Positions 18,640 through 27,409 of a stretch of DNA of 64,000 nucleotides are shown here, piece after piece. The notes under the pieces are model-generated. The model was not told where the DNA came from. It saw only the letters and a program-made list of their open reading frames with translations, and did no database searches. Position 1 is the first letter of the stretch. Each line of letters begins with the position of its first letter. The stretch lies in NCBI RefSeq assembly GCF_022024235.1, contig NZ_CP091799.1, positions 908,001 to 972,000 on the forward strand. Direction: 5' to 3'. The stretch comes from Segatella baroniae B14. GTDB taxonomy: Bacteria; Bacteroidota; Bacteroidia; Bacteroidales; Bacteroidaceae. The position numbers were made by a program, and so were the translations under genes.

Positions 18640-20100
18640 TCATCGCTTGACCTTTTTGGTTGCAGATGGCTTCATCATCTGGTTAGCCATGCGGACACAA
18701 CGACGAGCCCAGCGACGATCATCCTCATCTGGATCTCTCCCCCACTTCATGTCACTGCCTCCTCCGCCACCTCCATGACTTTCGGCAAATTCTGTTGCTT
18801 GATCTAGATAGCCACCTACCAGCATAACTGCGCATTGGGCTATGGCATTCCCCCTTCTGGCGAAGTCCATCATCAGAGACCCATCAAAATGTTCGATGGT
18901 GTCATCGTCCGCATTAGCCATTACATGTTTGAACTCTTCCATCAGCACATTGTACATAGCATCAGACACTCCTGCCATACGATTCTTTGTAATCGTATCT
19001 GCCAATGCATTAGCTTCTGCATCCAGCTGGTCTCTCCGCTGTTTGACCTCACTCATATCAGTCTGCAACTGAGTAAGCTTATCTTTTGCCTGTACAAGCT
19101 TGACGGTCTTGTCTGCAAGTTTTTCCTCAATCCTGTCAAGCACAGAGCGTAGACTGCGAACTTTTGCATCCATGTCTTCGGGACTGATCTGTCCGTCTGC
19201 TACCGACCTGAAGCACTTGTCAAGCTGGTCTTCAATATCCTTCTTCTGTTTGAGAAGATTATCCACCATTGTAGAGAGACCTTTGGTCCGTATTTCAGCC
19301 ATACGAATTTCCCTACGGAGTTCTTCCAACGTCTTTCTGTCCTTAGCCAGCTGTTCCTCCATGGAGACACACTCATCATTTAACTGGCGGCGATACTCTT
19401 CTGTTGTCCGGTGCCGTGCTCCCGTTTCGGTAATATCGCTGCCACGATGAAGTCCCCATCGGGCATTGACTACTGCAAGGTCATCATGAATGGCATGATT
19501 GATGGCAATATAGTCATACTTGTCTTTCCCTGCAAACATCTTTTTGTAGGCGAATTTATTTCTTTCGTCTATCGGAAGAAGTGTGAGATGTCCGTGCGGA
19601 TTGGTCTCATCGAGGTGGACAACGAACGATACGATATTCTCTTCACCATATCTTCTGGCGAAGAAATTATACATATCCTTTGCCCAGTTCTCAATATCCT
19701 TTGTTCGCTGGATATGCGAATTGTCAGCTCCCTTCGTCAGATTAACCGTTTGACTGCCGAATGCAATTTCATGCATCCGTTCACGGGAACCGCCAAGAAT
19801 GAAGTTTACCACCGTACGGTACTTTGGTTCATCGAGCCCCACATTCGGGTCAATGATGCCACGTGCCTTCAGGTTTTCCTTGATTCTTAAAGGAATACTT
19901 CTTGTTTTGTCAACAGGTTGTATTTTCCCTCCTTTCACAACTTCAAAGTTCAGATGCTCACGAGTAGCATCATAGTTGCCAATGCTCTCGGCGTAAGCCC
20001 TCGCCTTTTCAGACCGCTTACGCTGTATCTCATTACTGGTAGATGTGGTGATTCCCTTCGAAGGACGAAAGTCTATCACCTGTTTTGCTGTCTTTCCCAT
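18640..20100 (-). CDS. MobV-type relaxase
   Basis: 486 residues. The N-terminal 230 form a Pre/Mob (MobV) HUH-type relaxase domain with the signature HLDETNPHGHLTLLP (His-x-Asp-Glu and the downstream His pair that binds metal) and an upstream NLTKGADNSHI segment. A long coiled coil follows (about 240-390, heptads in ECVSMEEQLAKDRKTLEELR), then a C-terminal region with a GGGGGS stretch and basic tail. It nicks oriT and pilots the strand during mobilisation. The intergenic hairpins at 20172-20277, just upstream of its start, are the likely oriT. No dedicated coupling protein gene is in the window. Confidence 0.85.
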   Translation of the reverse strand: MGKTAKQVIDFRPSKGITTSTSNEIQRKRSEKARAYAESIGNYDATREHLNFEVVKGGKIQPVDKTRSIPLRIKENLKARGIIDPNVGLDEPKYRTVVNFILGGSRERMHEIAFGSQTVNLTKGADNSHIQRTKDIENWAKDMYNFFARRYGEENIVSFVVHLDETNPHGHLTLLPIDERNKFAYKKMFAGKDKYDYIAINHAIHDDLAVVNARWGLHRGSDITETGARHRTTEEYRRQLNDECVSMEEQLAKDRKTLEELRREIRMAEIRTKGLSTMVDNLLKQKKDIEDQLDKCFRSVADGQISPEDMDAKVRSLRSVLDRIEEKLADKTVKLVQAKDKLTQLQTDMSEVKQRRDQLDAEANALADTITKNRMAGVSDAMYNVLMEEFKHVMANADDDTIEHFDGSLMMDFARRGNAIAQCAVMLVGGYLDQATEFAESHGGGGGGSDMKWGRDPDEDDRRWARRCVRMANQMMKPSATKKVKR

Positions 20101-20171
20101 AATCTTTGATTTTGTTATTGTTCACTCCAACACCTGTCCCAGCTTGCTGCCTCAGTGGACAACAAGCCCAT

Positions 20172-20277
20172 CTTCGTTGCCGAAGTGGGGGATTAGGCTC
20201 CCCTTCCCTTCTTTCAAGTGGACACTGCGCAAGCGCTGCACTGAAAAGGGCAAGCCCTTGCGTATGGTTTATTAACC
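20172..20277. other. Candidate oriT with serial hairpins
   Basis: Within 110 bp upstream of the relaxase gene lie five short inverted repeats: CTTCG/CGAAG (20172-20185), GGGGG/CCCC (20187-20203), GCGC/GCGC (20227-20236), AAGGGC/GCCCTT (20246-20259) and GGTT/AACC (20266-20277). MobV origins are normally intergenic, beside the relaxase gene and hairpin-rich. The GC content is higher than in the flanks. The nick site cannot be assigned from sequence alone. Confidence 0.45.
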
Positions 20278-20345
20278 ACCACGTTCAGACTTGCCCAAGC
20301 AAAAAAAATGAAGAAACATCTGACAGGGTCCGAAATAATCGGTTA

Positions 20346-21221
20346 TCATTTGCGAGTATCGTCTTTCTGTTCGGACGAACCAACAGACTCCGCTGCAAGA
20401 GACTGCGGCTTGTTACAACGAGACTGCACTGACAGGTAATAGTCGTAAAGTTTGCCCAGCAAAGAAAGATCATCTTCAGAGAACACATGATGCATATCCA
20501 TATCCAGCGAAGGACGGCGCTTTTCATCAAGAGCAATGTCAAGCAGGCTGGCAGCCTGAATCCATTTGCCAACCGTCCATGGCTGGTCACCACGAAGTGT
20601 GTCAAGCATCAATGATTCAAAACTGGAATCAAGTGAGACTTCACCTGATTGTCTTGTTGCCTTAAAAGAAGAAATGATGAGTGCATGAACAAAGCGGATG
20701 ATATAAGCTTCGTCACACCAGTACCTGCGGTTCACACCTTCCGACTCTGCCGAGAGGCGGCAATATTGCTCTGCGAACGGGACAAGCTCATTCATGCTGC
20801 GAAGACGCATGGAGAGGTGCACATAGAGAATCCTGCAATAGTCAAGCATATCTTCGGGAGTGTCTATTGGAATGAACATTCGCACATGGTTTACCATGGA
20901 CACTTTATAACAATGCTTCTGAATTATCTTCTTGATTTCACCAATCTCTTCAAGTGAATCAAGGAAACTGCGGACAGTGGCACGATGCCAGTTCCATTTC
21001 ACTGAGAGTTCTGTGATGGTTACAGCAAACTCGCCTGGTACGACACTAACCACTTCTCCGGTATGGACATCGTCATTTTTCTGGGAAGCGATTCTGTCCA
21101 GCAGGTCTATGTAAGCTTCCAGCTTGGTATATCTGCCACTTCTTTTAGGGCAGAGCAAATCAAGCACCGGACGGTTAAGCTTACATGCATTGATAATTTT
21201 GTCATTGATTTCAATTTTCAT
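20346..21221 (-). CDS. Winged-helix-like hypothetical protein
   Basis: 291 residues. Residues about 62-100 look like a helix-turn-helix (FAVTITELSVKWNWHRATVRSFLDS), followed by a wing (IGEIKKIIQKHCYKVSM). The rest is helical without membrane segments. It lies upstream of the relaxase and oriT region on the same strand, so it may be an auxiliary DNA-binding factor for mobilisation or a replication regulator. No family named. Confidence 0.55.
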   Translation of the reverse strand: MKIEINDKIINACKLNRPVLDLLCPKRSGRYTKLEAYIDLLDRIASQKNDDVHTGEVVSVVPGEFAVTITELSVKWNWHRATVRSFLDSLEEIGEIKKIIQKHCYKVSMVNHVRMFIPIDTPEDMLDYCRILYVHLSMRLRSMNELVPFAEQYCRLSAESEGVNRRYWCDEAYIIRFVHALIISSFKATRQSGEVSLDSSFESLMLDTLRGDQPWTVGKWIQAASLLDIALDEKRRPSLDMDMHHVFSEDDLSLLGKLYDYYLSVQSRCNKPQSLAAESVGSSEQKDDTRK

Positions 21222-21302
21222 TTGTAATTAATGAGGAATATGCCCTGACAGGACAAATCCATCAGGGCGATTAAACATTTGTTCCGTACGTATTCACGCA
21301 TG

Positions 21303-21800
21303 TCAGGCAAAATAATGTTTAACCGTTTCTTTCTCCAGCTCTTCGTAGCTGCCATACTGTGGTTCATCAAAGACATATTCTTTCATCTCCTTAGTCGGAT
21401 AGAAGACTGCTGCCAAAAGAATATAACCCAGAGTAACAGCGAGCGTGTACATTCCTGTAGCAAATACGTTAGCCACTGCAACAAAACCAAGAATAGCCAT
21501 TGCCACAGAACTTTTACGTAAACCTTCAAGAAGACAAGCTGTCCATTTAGGCGATACCAGAAATACGGCAAGAGCTGTGGATGCATATACTCCAGGGTGC
21601 CCTCCGTAAAGTTCAGGGCAGGTGGCATGGAACATAAGCACAAAAGCCAGCAGCATATAGCCGTACCGTCTGCGTTGATATTCACTACGTGCCATACGCT
21701 GACAGAACAGTACCATTCTCCTTGACTTTCTCTGATAGAAGAAAAGCGGTACCCACAGTAAAACGCTTACGAAAAGCAGATTAAGAATTGCAAGAATCAT
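21303..21800 (-). CDS. Small polytopic membrane protein
   Basis: 165 residues with about four transmembrane helices: residues 2-22 (ILAILNLLFVSVLLWVPLFF), about 46-62, about 70-88, and about 98-135 (SVAMAILGFVAVANVFATGM, LAVTLGYILLAAVFY). A basic cytoplasmic loop (QRKSRRMVLFCQRMARSEYQRRR) follows helix 1. The C-terminal 30 residues are acidic. No family recognised. It lies in the - strand cluster between the winged-helix protein and two small unknowns. Confidence 0.6.
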   Translation of the reverse strand: MILAILNLLFVSVLLWVPLFFYQRKSRRMVLFCQRMARSEYQRRRYGYMLLAFVLMFHATCPELYGGHPGVYASTALAVFLVSPKWTACLLEGLRKSSVAMAILGFVAVANVFATGMYTLAVTLGYILLAAVFYPTKEMKEYVFDEPQYGSYEELEKETVKHYFA

Positions 21801-21869
21801 AATATCTTCAAATTAGTGTTGAATTATCGTATAATGAAAGTAATAATGTTTATTACCACCAAGTCTCTT

Positions 21870-22232
21870 TCAGAAACTATAAGGGTCGAGATGAAGGTGT
21901 ACCAGACATAAGGTAGACTCCTCTATCAGTTGCTCTATCTGTTTCAATGACAATCTTCGCCGTGCGAAGTTGAAAGCGAACTGTGTGTCGAAAGCTCTCA
22001 GTTTACGTACACTTTTGTCTAGAACATACTCATGGATTGTCCACTTCTGTCCTTTGGAATAACCATCCATGCATCGATAGGATTCAAGCTTCATCGACCT
22101 GCCATAGATGACCTTTTCATTTCCAGCATGTGGGATGAAATACGGAACTAGTTCCTCAGAGAGTTCGGCTCTGATCCAGGTGCGATGCTCGTTAATTGTC
22201 TCTGCTAACCTGGCAAGAAATATGGTTTCCAT
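21870..22232 (-). CDS. Hypothetical protein, 120 aa
   Basis: Soluble protein with no recognised family. It contains LAETINEHRTWIRAELSEEL, a WTIHEYVLDKSVRKLRAF segment and an Arg/Phe-rich FNFARRRLSLKQIEQLIEES helix, perhaps nucleic-acid-binding. It lies 27 bp downstream of the 22259 gene and is probably co-transcribed with it. Confidence 0.5.
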   Translation of the reverse strand: METIFLARLAETINEHRTWIRAELSEELVPYFIPHAGNEKVIYGRSMKLESYRCMDGYSKGQKWTIHEYVLDKSVRKLRAFDTQFAFNFARRRLSLKQIEQLIEESTLCLVHLHLDPYSF

Positions 22233-22258
22233 AAACCGTATTGTACATCAAAGCTGAA

Positions 22259-22705
22259 CTAACAGAAAGCCGTCATCACCTCGTCTTTGGACATTGAAAA
22301 CTCGAATGTTCCTGTGCCTGTATGCTGTTCGAGGTCTTCAACGAGATGATTCATCATTACTTCTACAGAGAAGAATAGGGTTGCCGTAATCCTATGGATA
22401 AGACCATCAGCATCCGTGAGGGCATGAACAGCAAACTTATCATCAAAAGAATGATCGGAATAAGCGCACAGGCTGACACCCATATCCGTATTAACAGAAC
22501 GGTGATGGACATACATGACAGTCATCTCCATATTATCCTCCAGCATATCCAGGACATCGTCCTTTGAAAGTGCTTTTCCAAGTTTGAACTCTATGACAGC
22601 ATAGTAGTCATGGACCTCACAATTGCCAAGACTGGTATCAGCAAATACTCCTGGCATGAGGTCGGCTGCAAGCTCAATAAAATCTTCAATTTGCTTGTCG
22701 AACAT
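22259..22705 (-). CDS. Hypothetical protein, 148 aa
   Basis: Soluble, acidic protein of mixed alpha/beta pattern (MFDKQIEDFIELAADLMPGV, DYYAVIEFKLGKALSKDDVL, AVHALTDADGLIHRITATLF). No motif I can assign. It sits between a lipoprotein gene (22750-23754) and the 21870 gene on the same strand, with short gaps suggesting one transcript. Confidence 0.5.
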   Translation of the reverse strand: MFDKQIEDFIELAADLMPGVFADTSLGNCEVHDYYAVIEFKLGKALSKDDVLDMLEDNMEMTVMYVHHRSVNTDMGVSLCAYSDHSFDDKFAVHALTDADGLIHRITATLFFSVEVMMNHLVEDLEQHTGTGTFEFSMSKDEVMTAFC

Positions 22706-22749
22706 ATTGTAGTCTATTAAAGTTAATACGATAGATGTTTGTTTGAGTA

Positions 22750-23754
22750 TCAGTATGAAGTCAGATACAGTTTCAGAATCAGATTTACCATATGAGAAAC
22801 ATTTTCCAAGTCTTTCGATACATGACTGTTTCGGTCAAGACGATGTATCTCGTCTGCAGCTTCACAGATTCGACAGAACTGTTCATCCGAAAGAGCAGCC
22901 CATCCCAATTGGTCTATGGAAACAAATGGCTGGATTGCCATCCAGTAATAAGCCTTCTTTTGGGATAATGAAAGTTTCCTGTGTTTGCGCAAACTCTCAA
23001 TACATGTTTCTGCATTCAAAAGAATCCTTCGATTTGAGCGACAGGACATAATAAGCAAAGTTGTTTTGCTATCAATCTTTCCCTGAGAAGCGCTTTTGAA
23101 GATGCTATTGCATATTTCTTCTGTACCTTTAGTGATGTCGGAAAGATTTTCGCCACTCATTTCGGCGAGATTGTAGAGGAATGTACGGAAGATTCTGTCT
23201 TCCTCTCTGACGAAGTCCTTCAATTCCCCTGCATTACCACAACCTTTTTTCTTTGCACTTTGCAGAAAATCCCTGTATCTTGACAGGACTTTGTTCTTGT
23301 CTGCATGATAAAGAGGTATAGAATCGAGCCTCGAAAAGAAAGGAAGAATCCCGGCTACCGAAGCAGTCACATCCACGTCTTTCGAATATACTGATGAACC
23401 ACGTTTTATGACAGCAACATCCTTCAACGAAAAATTCTTTTCAAGTACCATATTCAAAAGACGGGATCTGATGGAGTCATCTATGGAAGAATATCTGGAT
23501 AGAATCCATGAATGTGCATAATAGGCTGAATCTTTCTGCAAAAAAGACAGCACGGTATCACGTACCTCTTTCCATTCCTTAAGTACTGAAACAACATCTT
23601 CAGAATGAGCAATCTCTTTCCCTTTCGTTTCATCACAGAATGACTGGTAACAGTCCAAAGCCTGACTGGTTGATTTGAAATCAAAATCATATTTGCTATC
23701 ACTACATGACACCATTAAAAATACAGAAAGGATTGCTACTATAAATCTCTTCAT
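22750..23754 (-). CDS. Lipoprotein of unknown function
   Basis: 334 residues from ATG 23754, preferred over the earlier in-frame ATG at 23832 because it begins a lipoprotein signal (MKRFIVAILSVFLMVSC with lipobox LMVSC). The mature part is helical and charged, without recognised domain. An operator-like half-site CGAGTATGAT (23759-23768) lies 5 bp upstream of this ATG, so the gene probably belongs to the same regulon as the M23 and OmpA-type genes. As an outer-membrane or surface lipoprotein it could support mating or entry exclusion; this is inference. Confidence 0.65.
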   Translation of the reverse strand: MKRFIVAILSVFLMVSCSDSKYDFDFKSTSQALDCYQSFCDETKGKEIAHSEDVVSVLKEWKEVRDTVLSFLQKDSAYYAHSWILSRYSSIDDSIRSRLLNMVLEKNFSLKDVAVIKRGSSVYSKDVDVTASVAGILPFFSRLDSIPLYHADKNKVLSRYRDFLQSAKKKGCGNAGELKDFVREEDRIFRTFLYNLAEMSGENLSDITKGTEEICNSIFKSASQGKIDSKTTLLIMSCRSNRRILLNAETCIESLRKHRKLSLSQKKAYYWMAIQPFVSIDQLGWAALSDEQFCRICEAADEIHRLDRNSHVSKDLENVSHMVNLILKLYLTSY

Positions 23755-23758
23755 TATA

Positions 23759-24045
23759 CGAGTATGATAATTTAACCATACAAGTATAATATTATATACT
23801 TTATCCATACAATTATCCAGTGAATTATTCATTTCTGTTTCTGATTAAGAATATACTATTTACGATGTTATACGAATGATAAACGCCACAAAGGTAAGCA
23901 TTTATTTTGACTTTGAAACCTGTTTGTATTGAGTTTAAGTTTAATTATGTATCATACATCAATAAAAAGTATAAATCATACTCGAAAAATATAACGAAAA
24001 CGAGTACAATTCTTCAAATTTTGCTTAATGTTTATCGAGTATGAT
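23759..24045. promoter_or_regulatory. Cluster of operator half-sites before the recombinase-like gene
   Basis: CGAGTATGAT occurs at 23759-23768 and 24036-24045. AATCATACTCG lies at 23974-23984 and a near match CGAGTACAAT at 24001-24010; the last two face each other as an inverted pair. The 24036 site falls where the -33 element of the 24067 promoter is expected. The stretch 23770-23970 holds only AT-rich sequence with short palindromes and no gene. Confidence 0.55.
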
Positions 24046-24066
24046 AATTATCCAGAGAAAATTTCG

Positions 24067-24074
24067 TATCTTTG
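24067..24074 (+). promoter_or_regulatory. -7 box TATCTTTG
   Basis: Perfect match to the Bacteroidales TAnnTTTG element, 57 bp before the ATG at 24132. No TTG is seen about 20 bp upstream; the operator-like half-site at 24036-24045 occupies that position. Confidence 0.65.
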
Positions 24075-24131
24075 TCGCTGAAAACATGCGTGCGTCCGCA
24101 TGCACGTATACGAAAAACTGACAATTAAACG

Positions 24132-24752
24132 ATGGCAAAAGTTGGTTATATTTTTTTGGCTGAAGGGTACGACACCTATGAAGCCGACATTCAGTGGATG
24201 AAGGAATACGGATGCGTTCGTATCATTGAAGAGAAAACGGCAAATGAAAGACTTCGTCCAGACTGGAGACAACTGCTCATGACCCTGGAGCGTGGAGATG
24301 TGCTTGTACTTAGCAAATTCAGTAACGCCCTTCGTGGAGTTCGTGAACTATCTGTCTTTCTGGAGTTATGCCGTATCAAGGTTATCCGCATCATCAGCAT
24401 CCGCGACAAAGTAGATTCCAAGGATGAGGTATTTCCTCCCCTTTCTTCCGAAGCTATGTTAAACTTGTTTGGTGCTTTACCGAGCGAAATTTCCATTCTT
24501 AGGAAAGCATCTTCACATGTTATCAGACTGAGACAGGTAAAAACAAAGTCTCCTTCCAGCAAAAGCCGTCAGGAACGGGAGATGACGATTGTGAATATGT
24601 ATAACGGAGGTCATTCTATCGATGACATCTGGCATATCAGCGGATTTCGTTCACGCAGTTCCATATTCCGCATACTTAACAAACACGGAATAACACTTAA
24701 TCGTGGGCCTCATTCCGGACCGATTAAAAAGAGAAGCGAAAGAACCCGATAA
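24132..24752 (+). CDS. Catalytically dead serine-recombinase-like protein
   Basis: 206 residues with resolvase-fold features: MAKVGYIFLAEG at the N terminus, VLVLSKFSNALRG, and an IRIISIRDKVD strand. The C-terminal helix-turn-helix reads MYNGGHSIDDIWHISGFRSRSSIFRILN. Against the resolvase consensus (GYxRVS), the nucleophile position, residue 10, is Ala, the Arg at 8 is Phe, and the DRLGR motif has become SNALR. Recombination should therefore be impossible, while DNA binding could persist. It has its own promoter, and operator-like sites around it recur upstream of transfer genes, suggesting a regulatory role. Family call firm; role inferred. Confidence 0.75.
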   Translation: MAKVGYIFLAEGYDTYEADIQWMKEYGCVRIIEEKTANERLRPDWRQLLMTLERGDVLVLSKFSNALRGVRELSVFLELCRIKVIRIISIRDKVDSKDEVFPPLSSEAMLNLFGALPSEISILRKASSHVIRLRQVKTKSPSSKSRQEREMTIVNMYNGGHSIDDIWHISGFRSRSSIFRILNKHGITLNRGPHSGPIKKRSERTR

Positions 24753-24768
24753 TCAAAGAAGACAAACA

Positions 24769-25455
24769 ATGACACTACAAGAAGCTATTGAAGCCCGGCA
24801 TAGTGTAAGGGCATACAAAAACGAGCCTTTGACAGAGGATGTTGTCAAGGTTCTGGAAGAGCAGATTGTTCTTCTGAACCGTGAAGGCAACTTGCACATG
24901 CAGTTAATCCTTAATGAGCCAAAGGCATTCCAAGGGACAATGGCCAAATATGGGAAGTTCCGTAATGCCAACAACTATATTGTCATGGCAGGAAAGAAAG
25001 CTGAAGATCTTGATGAACGCATTGGCTATTATGGTGAGCATCTGGTGTTGCTGGCTCAGACTCTTGGATTGAACACCTGCTGGGTAGGTCTTTCCTACTC
25101 GAAGGTGGCAGGAACGTATGAGCTTGGCGAAGACGAGAAAATTGCTTGCTACATTTCCATCGGTTATGGTGAGACACAAGGTGTCAGCCATAAAATCAAG
25201 ACCGTCGAGCAAGTGAGCAATGCTAGTGACATCACTCCATCATGGTTTAAGAAAGGCGTTGAAGCAGCATTGCTTGCTCCTACAGCCGTAAACCAACAGA
25301 AATTTTCGTTTGAACACGTTGGAGTGAAAAACAATCGCCATCAAATAAGAGCAAAGAAGGGTTTTTCCATGATTGGTTATACCAAGATGGATTTAGGGAT
25401 TGCCAGATACCACTTTGAGATTGGTGCTGGAGAAGTCAACTTTGATTGGGTATAG
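24769..25455 (+). CDS. Nitroreductase-family protein
   Basis: 228 residues from ATG 24769, chosen because the protein begins with the family start MTLQEAIEARHSVRAYKNEPL. Further motifs: NYIVMAGKKAEDLDERIGYYGEHLVLLAQTLGLNTCWVGLSYSK, the typical second FMN-binding region, and WFKKGVEAALLAPTAVNQQKF, a second repeat of the fold as in TM-nitroreductase (PF14512-like) proteins. It is probably an FMN-dependent reductase. It starts 16 bp after the recombinase-like gene and may share its transcript; such genes are common metabolic cargo. Confidence 0.8.
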   Translation: MTLQEAIEARHSVRAYKNEPLTEDVVKVLEEQIVLLNREGNLHMQLILNEPKAFQGTMAKYGKFRNANNYIVMAGKKAEDLDERIGYYGEHLVLLAQTLGLNTCWVGLSYSKVAGTYELGEDEKIACYISIGYGETQGVSHKIKTVEQVSNASDITPSWFKKGVEAALLAPTAVNQQKFSFEHVGVKNNRHQIRAKKGFSMIGYTKMDLGIARYHFEIGAGEVNFDWV

Positions 25456-25528
25456 AAAGGTGTTAAGCAGATAAATCGAAATTTATCTGTCCTCATTATT
25501 TTTCATATAATCAAACAATTTGAGCAAA

Positions 25529-26752
25529 ATGATGAAAAAGGTTTTTACAGTTCTAACGATTGCGTTATCAATAATGCAATTGTACGCGCAGCAAACAGAG
25601 ATAAGACGCTCTGAATATCGTAGTATGGACGATGATGGAAATTTCATAAATGTTGTACAATTAGAGATAGGTGGTCGATATTTTTATGATATTGACGAAA
25701 ATACCCATACGGCTATTTTTGAAAGGTGGTATGGCCGTGAGAACGATACAGAACTCATAATTCCTTCGTCTATAGATTATAACGGAGTGACATATAAGAT
25801 TGTTGCTCTCGGTGACGAAGTAGGTAACCAAAACGAAAAGCTCGAGAAGGTAATTATACCAGAAGGTGTAACCAGAATTAATGGATTTGCATTTTGCCAT
25901 GGATTAAAAAATATAACAATACCCTCTAGTGTAAAAGAAATTGGCAGCAATGCTTTTAAAGAATGTATTGAGTTGGAGAGTATAGTCTTACCTGAGGGAC
26001 TTTCCACACTAGGTTATCGCGCCTTCTATAATTGTGTTAAGCTCAAATCGATTGTTATTCCTAGTAGTGTTGCTCGTATCGAGTCAGGCGTATTTCACAA
26101 TTGTCAGCAACTTTCATCCATAACGATACCTTCGACTATTTCAGAGATAGGAGAAGAGGTATTCTATAACTGTGTAAGTTTGAAGACTATAAACTTTAAT
26201 GAGGGACTCCAATCTATAGGAAAGGGGGCTTTCCTTCATTGTGAAGCATTAAAATCTATTGTTTTACCGAATAGTCTTAAAGCATTAGCTTCTTATGCTT
26301 TTTCTGATTGCACTTCTCTTGAAAGTGTTAAGTTCCCTAAATCGTTAAAGGTGATTCCAGAAGCAGCATTCGCGAAATGTGAAGCTCTCACTAGCATTGA
26401 GTTCCCAGAAAGTATATACAAAATTGAACGCTCTGCCTTCAGGGAATGTACAAGTTTGAAAAAAGTAGAGCTACCAAGAAATTTGACTGCATTAAACAAC
26501 TGTGTATTCCAAGGATGTTCATCGCTTATTGAAATCGTTGTTCCTGAGGGAGTGACTAAAATTGGTTACGGTTCTTTCTGTTCATGTAATAGCCTCACGG
26601 ATATATACTGTTATTCGGAGATGCCACCAGCGATAGATGGTGCTTTTGATGATGTCCCTCTGGAACAAGTTACCGTGCATGTTCCCGTTGTTAAAAAGTA
26701 TAAGAAGGATATTAGTTGGAAAGCATTTGGCAAACTTGTGCCAATACAATAA
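25529..26752 (+). CDS. Secreted BspA-like leucine-rich repeat protein
   Basis: 407 residues. The ATG at 25529 precedes a signal peptide (MMKKVFTVLTIALSIMQLYA). Most of the protein consists of about ten LRR_5 repeats of 23 residues, each with an AFxxCxxLxxIxIPxxVxxI pattern (for example GFAFCHGLKNITIPSSVKEI). Such BspA-like proteins are surface adhesins or binding proteins of Bacteroidales. Codon composition is more AT-rich than in the transfer operon, pointing to separate acquisition. It is the first of a run of AT-rich cargo genes. Confidence 0.85.
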   Translation: MMKKVFTVLTIALSIMQLYAQQTEIRRSEYRSMDDDGNFINVVQLEIGGRYFYDIDENTHTAIFERWYGRENDTELIIPSSIDYNGVTYKIVALGDEVGNQNEKLEKVIIPEGVTRINGFAFCHGLKNITIPSSVKEIGSNAFKECIELESIVLPEGLSTLGYRAFYNCVKLKSIVIPSSVARIESGVFHNCQQLSSITIPSTISEIGEEVFYNCVSLKTINFNEGLQSIGKGAFLHCEALKSIVLPNSLKALASYAFSDCTSLESVKFPKSLKVIPEAAFAKCEALTSIEFPESIYKIERSAFRECTSLKKVELPRNLTALNNCVFQGCSSLIEIVVPEGVTKIGYGSFCSCNSLTDIYCYSEMPPAIDGAFDDVPLEQVTVHVPVVKKYKKDISWKAFGKLVPIQ

Positions 26753-26786
26753 ATATAATAATTGATTAAGTTGATTTGATTATTAT

Positions 26787-27344
26787 ATGACAGAATTGGA
26801 ATGTTTAAGAAATAGTCTTGTGTTAACAGAGACAGATCCTACCAAAATTGAAAGCATTTTCAAGGGAATAGCTAAGAATTTGCTCAACAATTTTGTCATC
26901 AGAAAAGGAAAAAAATTATATCACATGGTCGAGATAGAGTTTTATTATAACTTAACTGACACAGCGCATATAACGTACAAGCGTATGACTGAGGCTGGAG
27001 AGTGGTTCAACCATGACTATGGTGTTGATCTTGCATTCAAGAGTAATGAAAAGTCATACGGAGGAATACTCATCCGCTCCATCGAGTGCAATGGTAAATT
27101 TTGCAATGGACCATTAAAGACCAGAGCCTTGCTATTCCAGTTTGATGCTTTAGGAGAAAAGGGGGCTGTTCCTGCGCTAGAATATTGTCCAAGGGCAAAA
27201 GCAATTGAGCCTATTGCAGTTACACGGTATAATATATCTGAAAGACAAAAATTCAGGTACTGCATTCCAAGGGAACTCTGGATCGAACACAAGGGATATA
27301 CAGCATACCCATGGGATTATAAAGGAAATCCTAAATATAGATAA
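26787..27344 (+). CDS. 3-methyladenine-DNA-glycosylase-like protein, copy 1
   Basis: 185 residues. Segments match the order of AAG/3MG glycosylases: HMVEIEFYYN with the Glu-x-Tyr pair of the active site (the ETEAY region of human AAG), a His ten residues on, DYGVDLAF (the YG-x-x-x-x-N/D strand), GGILIRSIE (the LIRALEP strand) and NGPLKTRALL (the GPxKLxxAL motif). Overall identity is low, so this is a remote call. A second member lies at 48075. It is followed by a small nuclease-like gene and umuDC, a DNA-damage or defence setting. Confidence 0.5.
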   Translation: MTELECLRNSLVLTETDPTKIESIFKGIAKNLLNNFVIRKGKKLYHMVEIEFYYNLTDTAHITYKRMTEAGEWFNHDYGVDLAFKSNEKSYGGILIRSIECNGKFCNGPLKTRALLFQFDALGEKGAVPALEYCPRAKAIEPIAVTRYNISERQKFRYCIPRELWIEHKGYTAYPWDYKGNPKYR

Positions 27345-27409
27345 TAGATGTATATGTTGTGGAGAATAAATAAAATCTACAAAGAAATTCCAATTTATCT
27401 GAGTGTGAT

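Noticed and set aside
20106-20432. Cys/Arg-rich + strand frames across the relaxase upstream region
   Set aside because: They overlap the hairpin-rich oriT candidate and the 3' end of the - strand gene at 20346, with no family or start signal.
985-24000. Complete type IV secretion system
   Set aside because: No VirB4/TraG-type ATPase, coupling protein or TraN/TraM-like gene is found; only accessory transfer genes and a relaxase are present.
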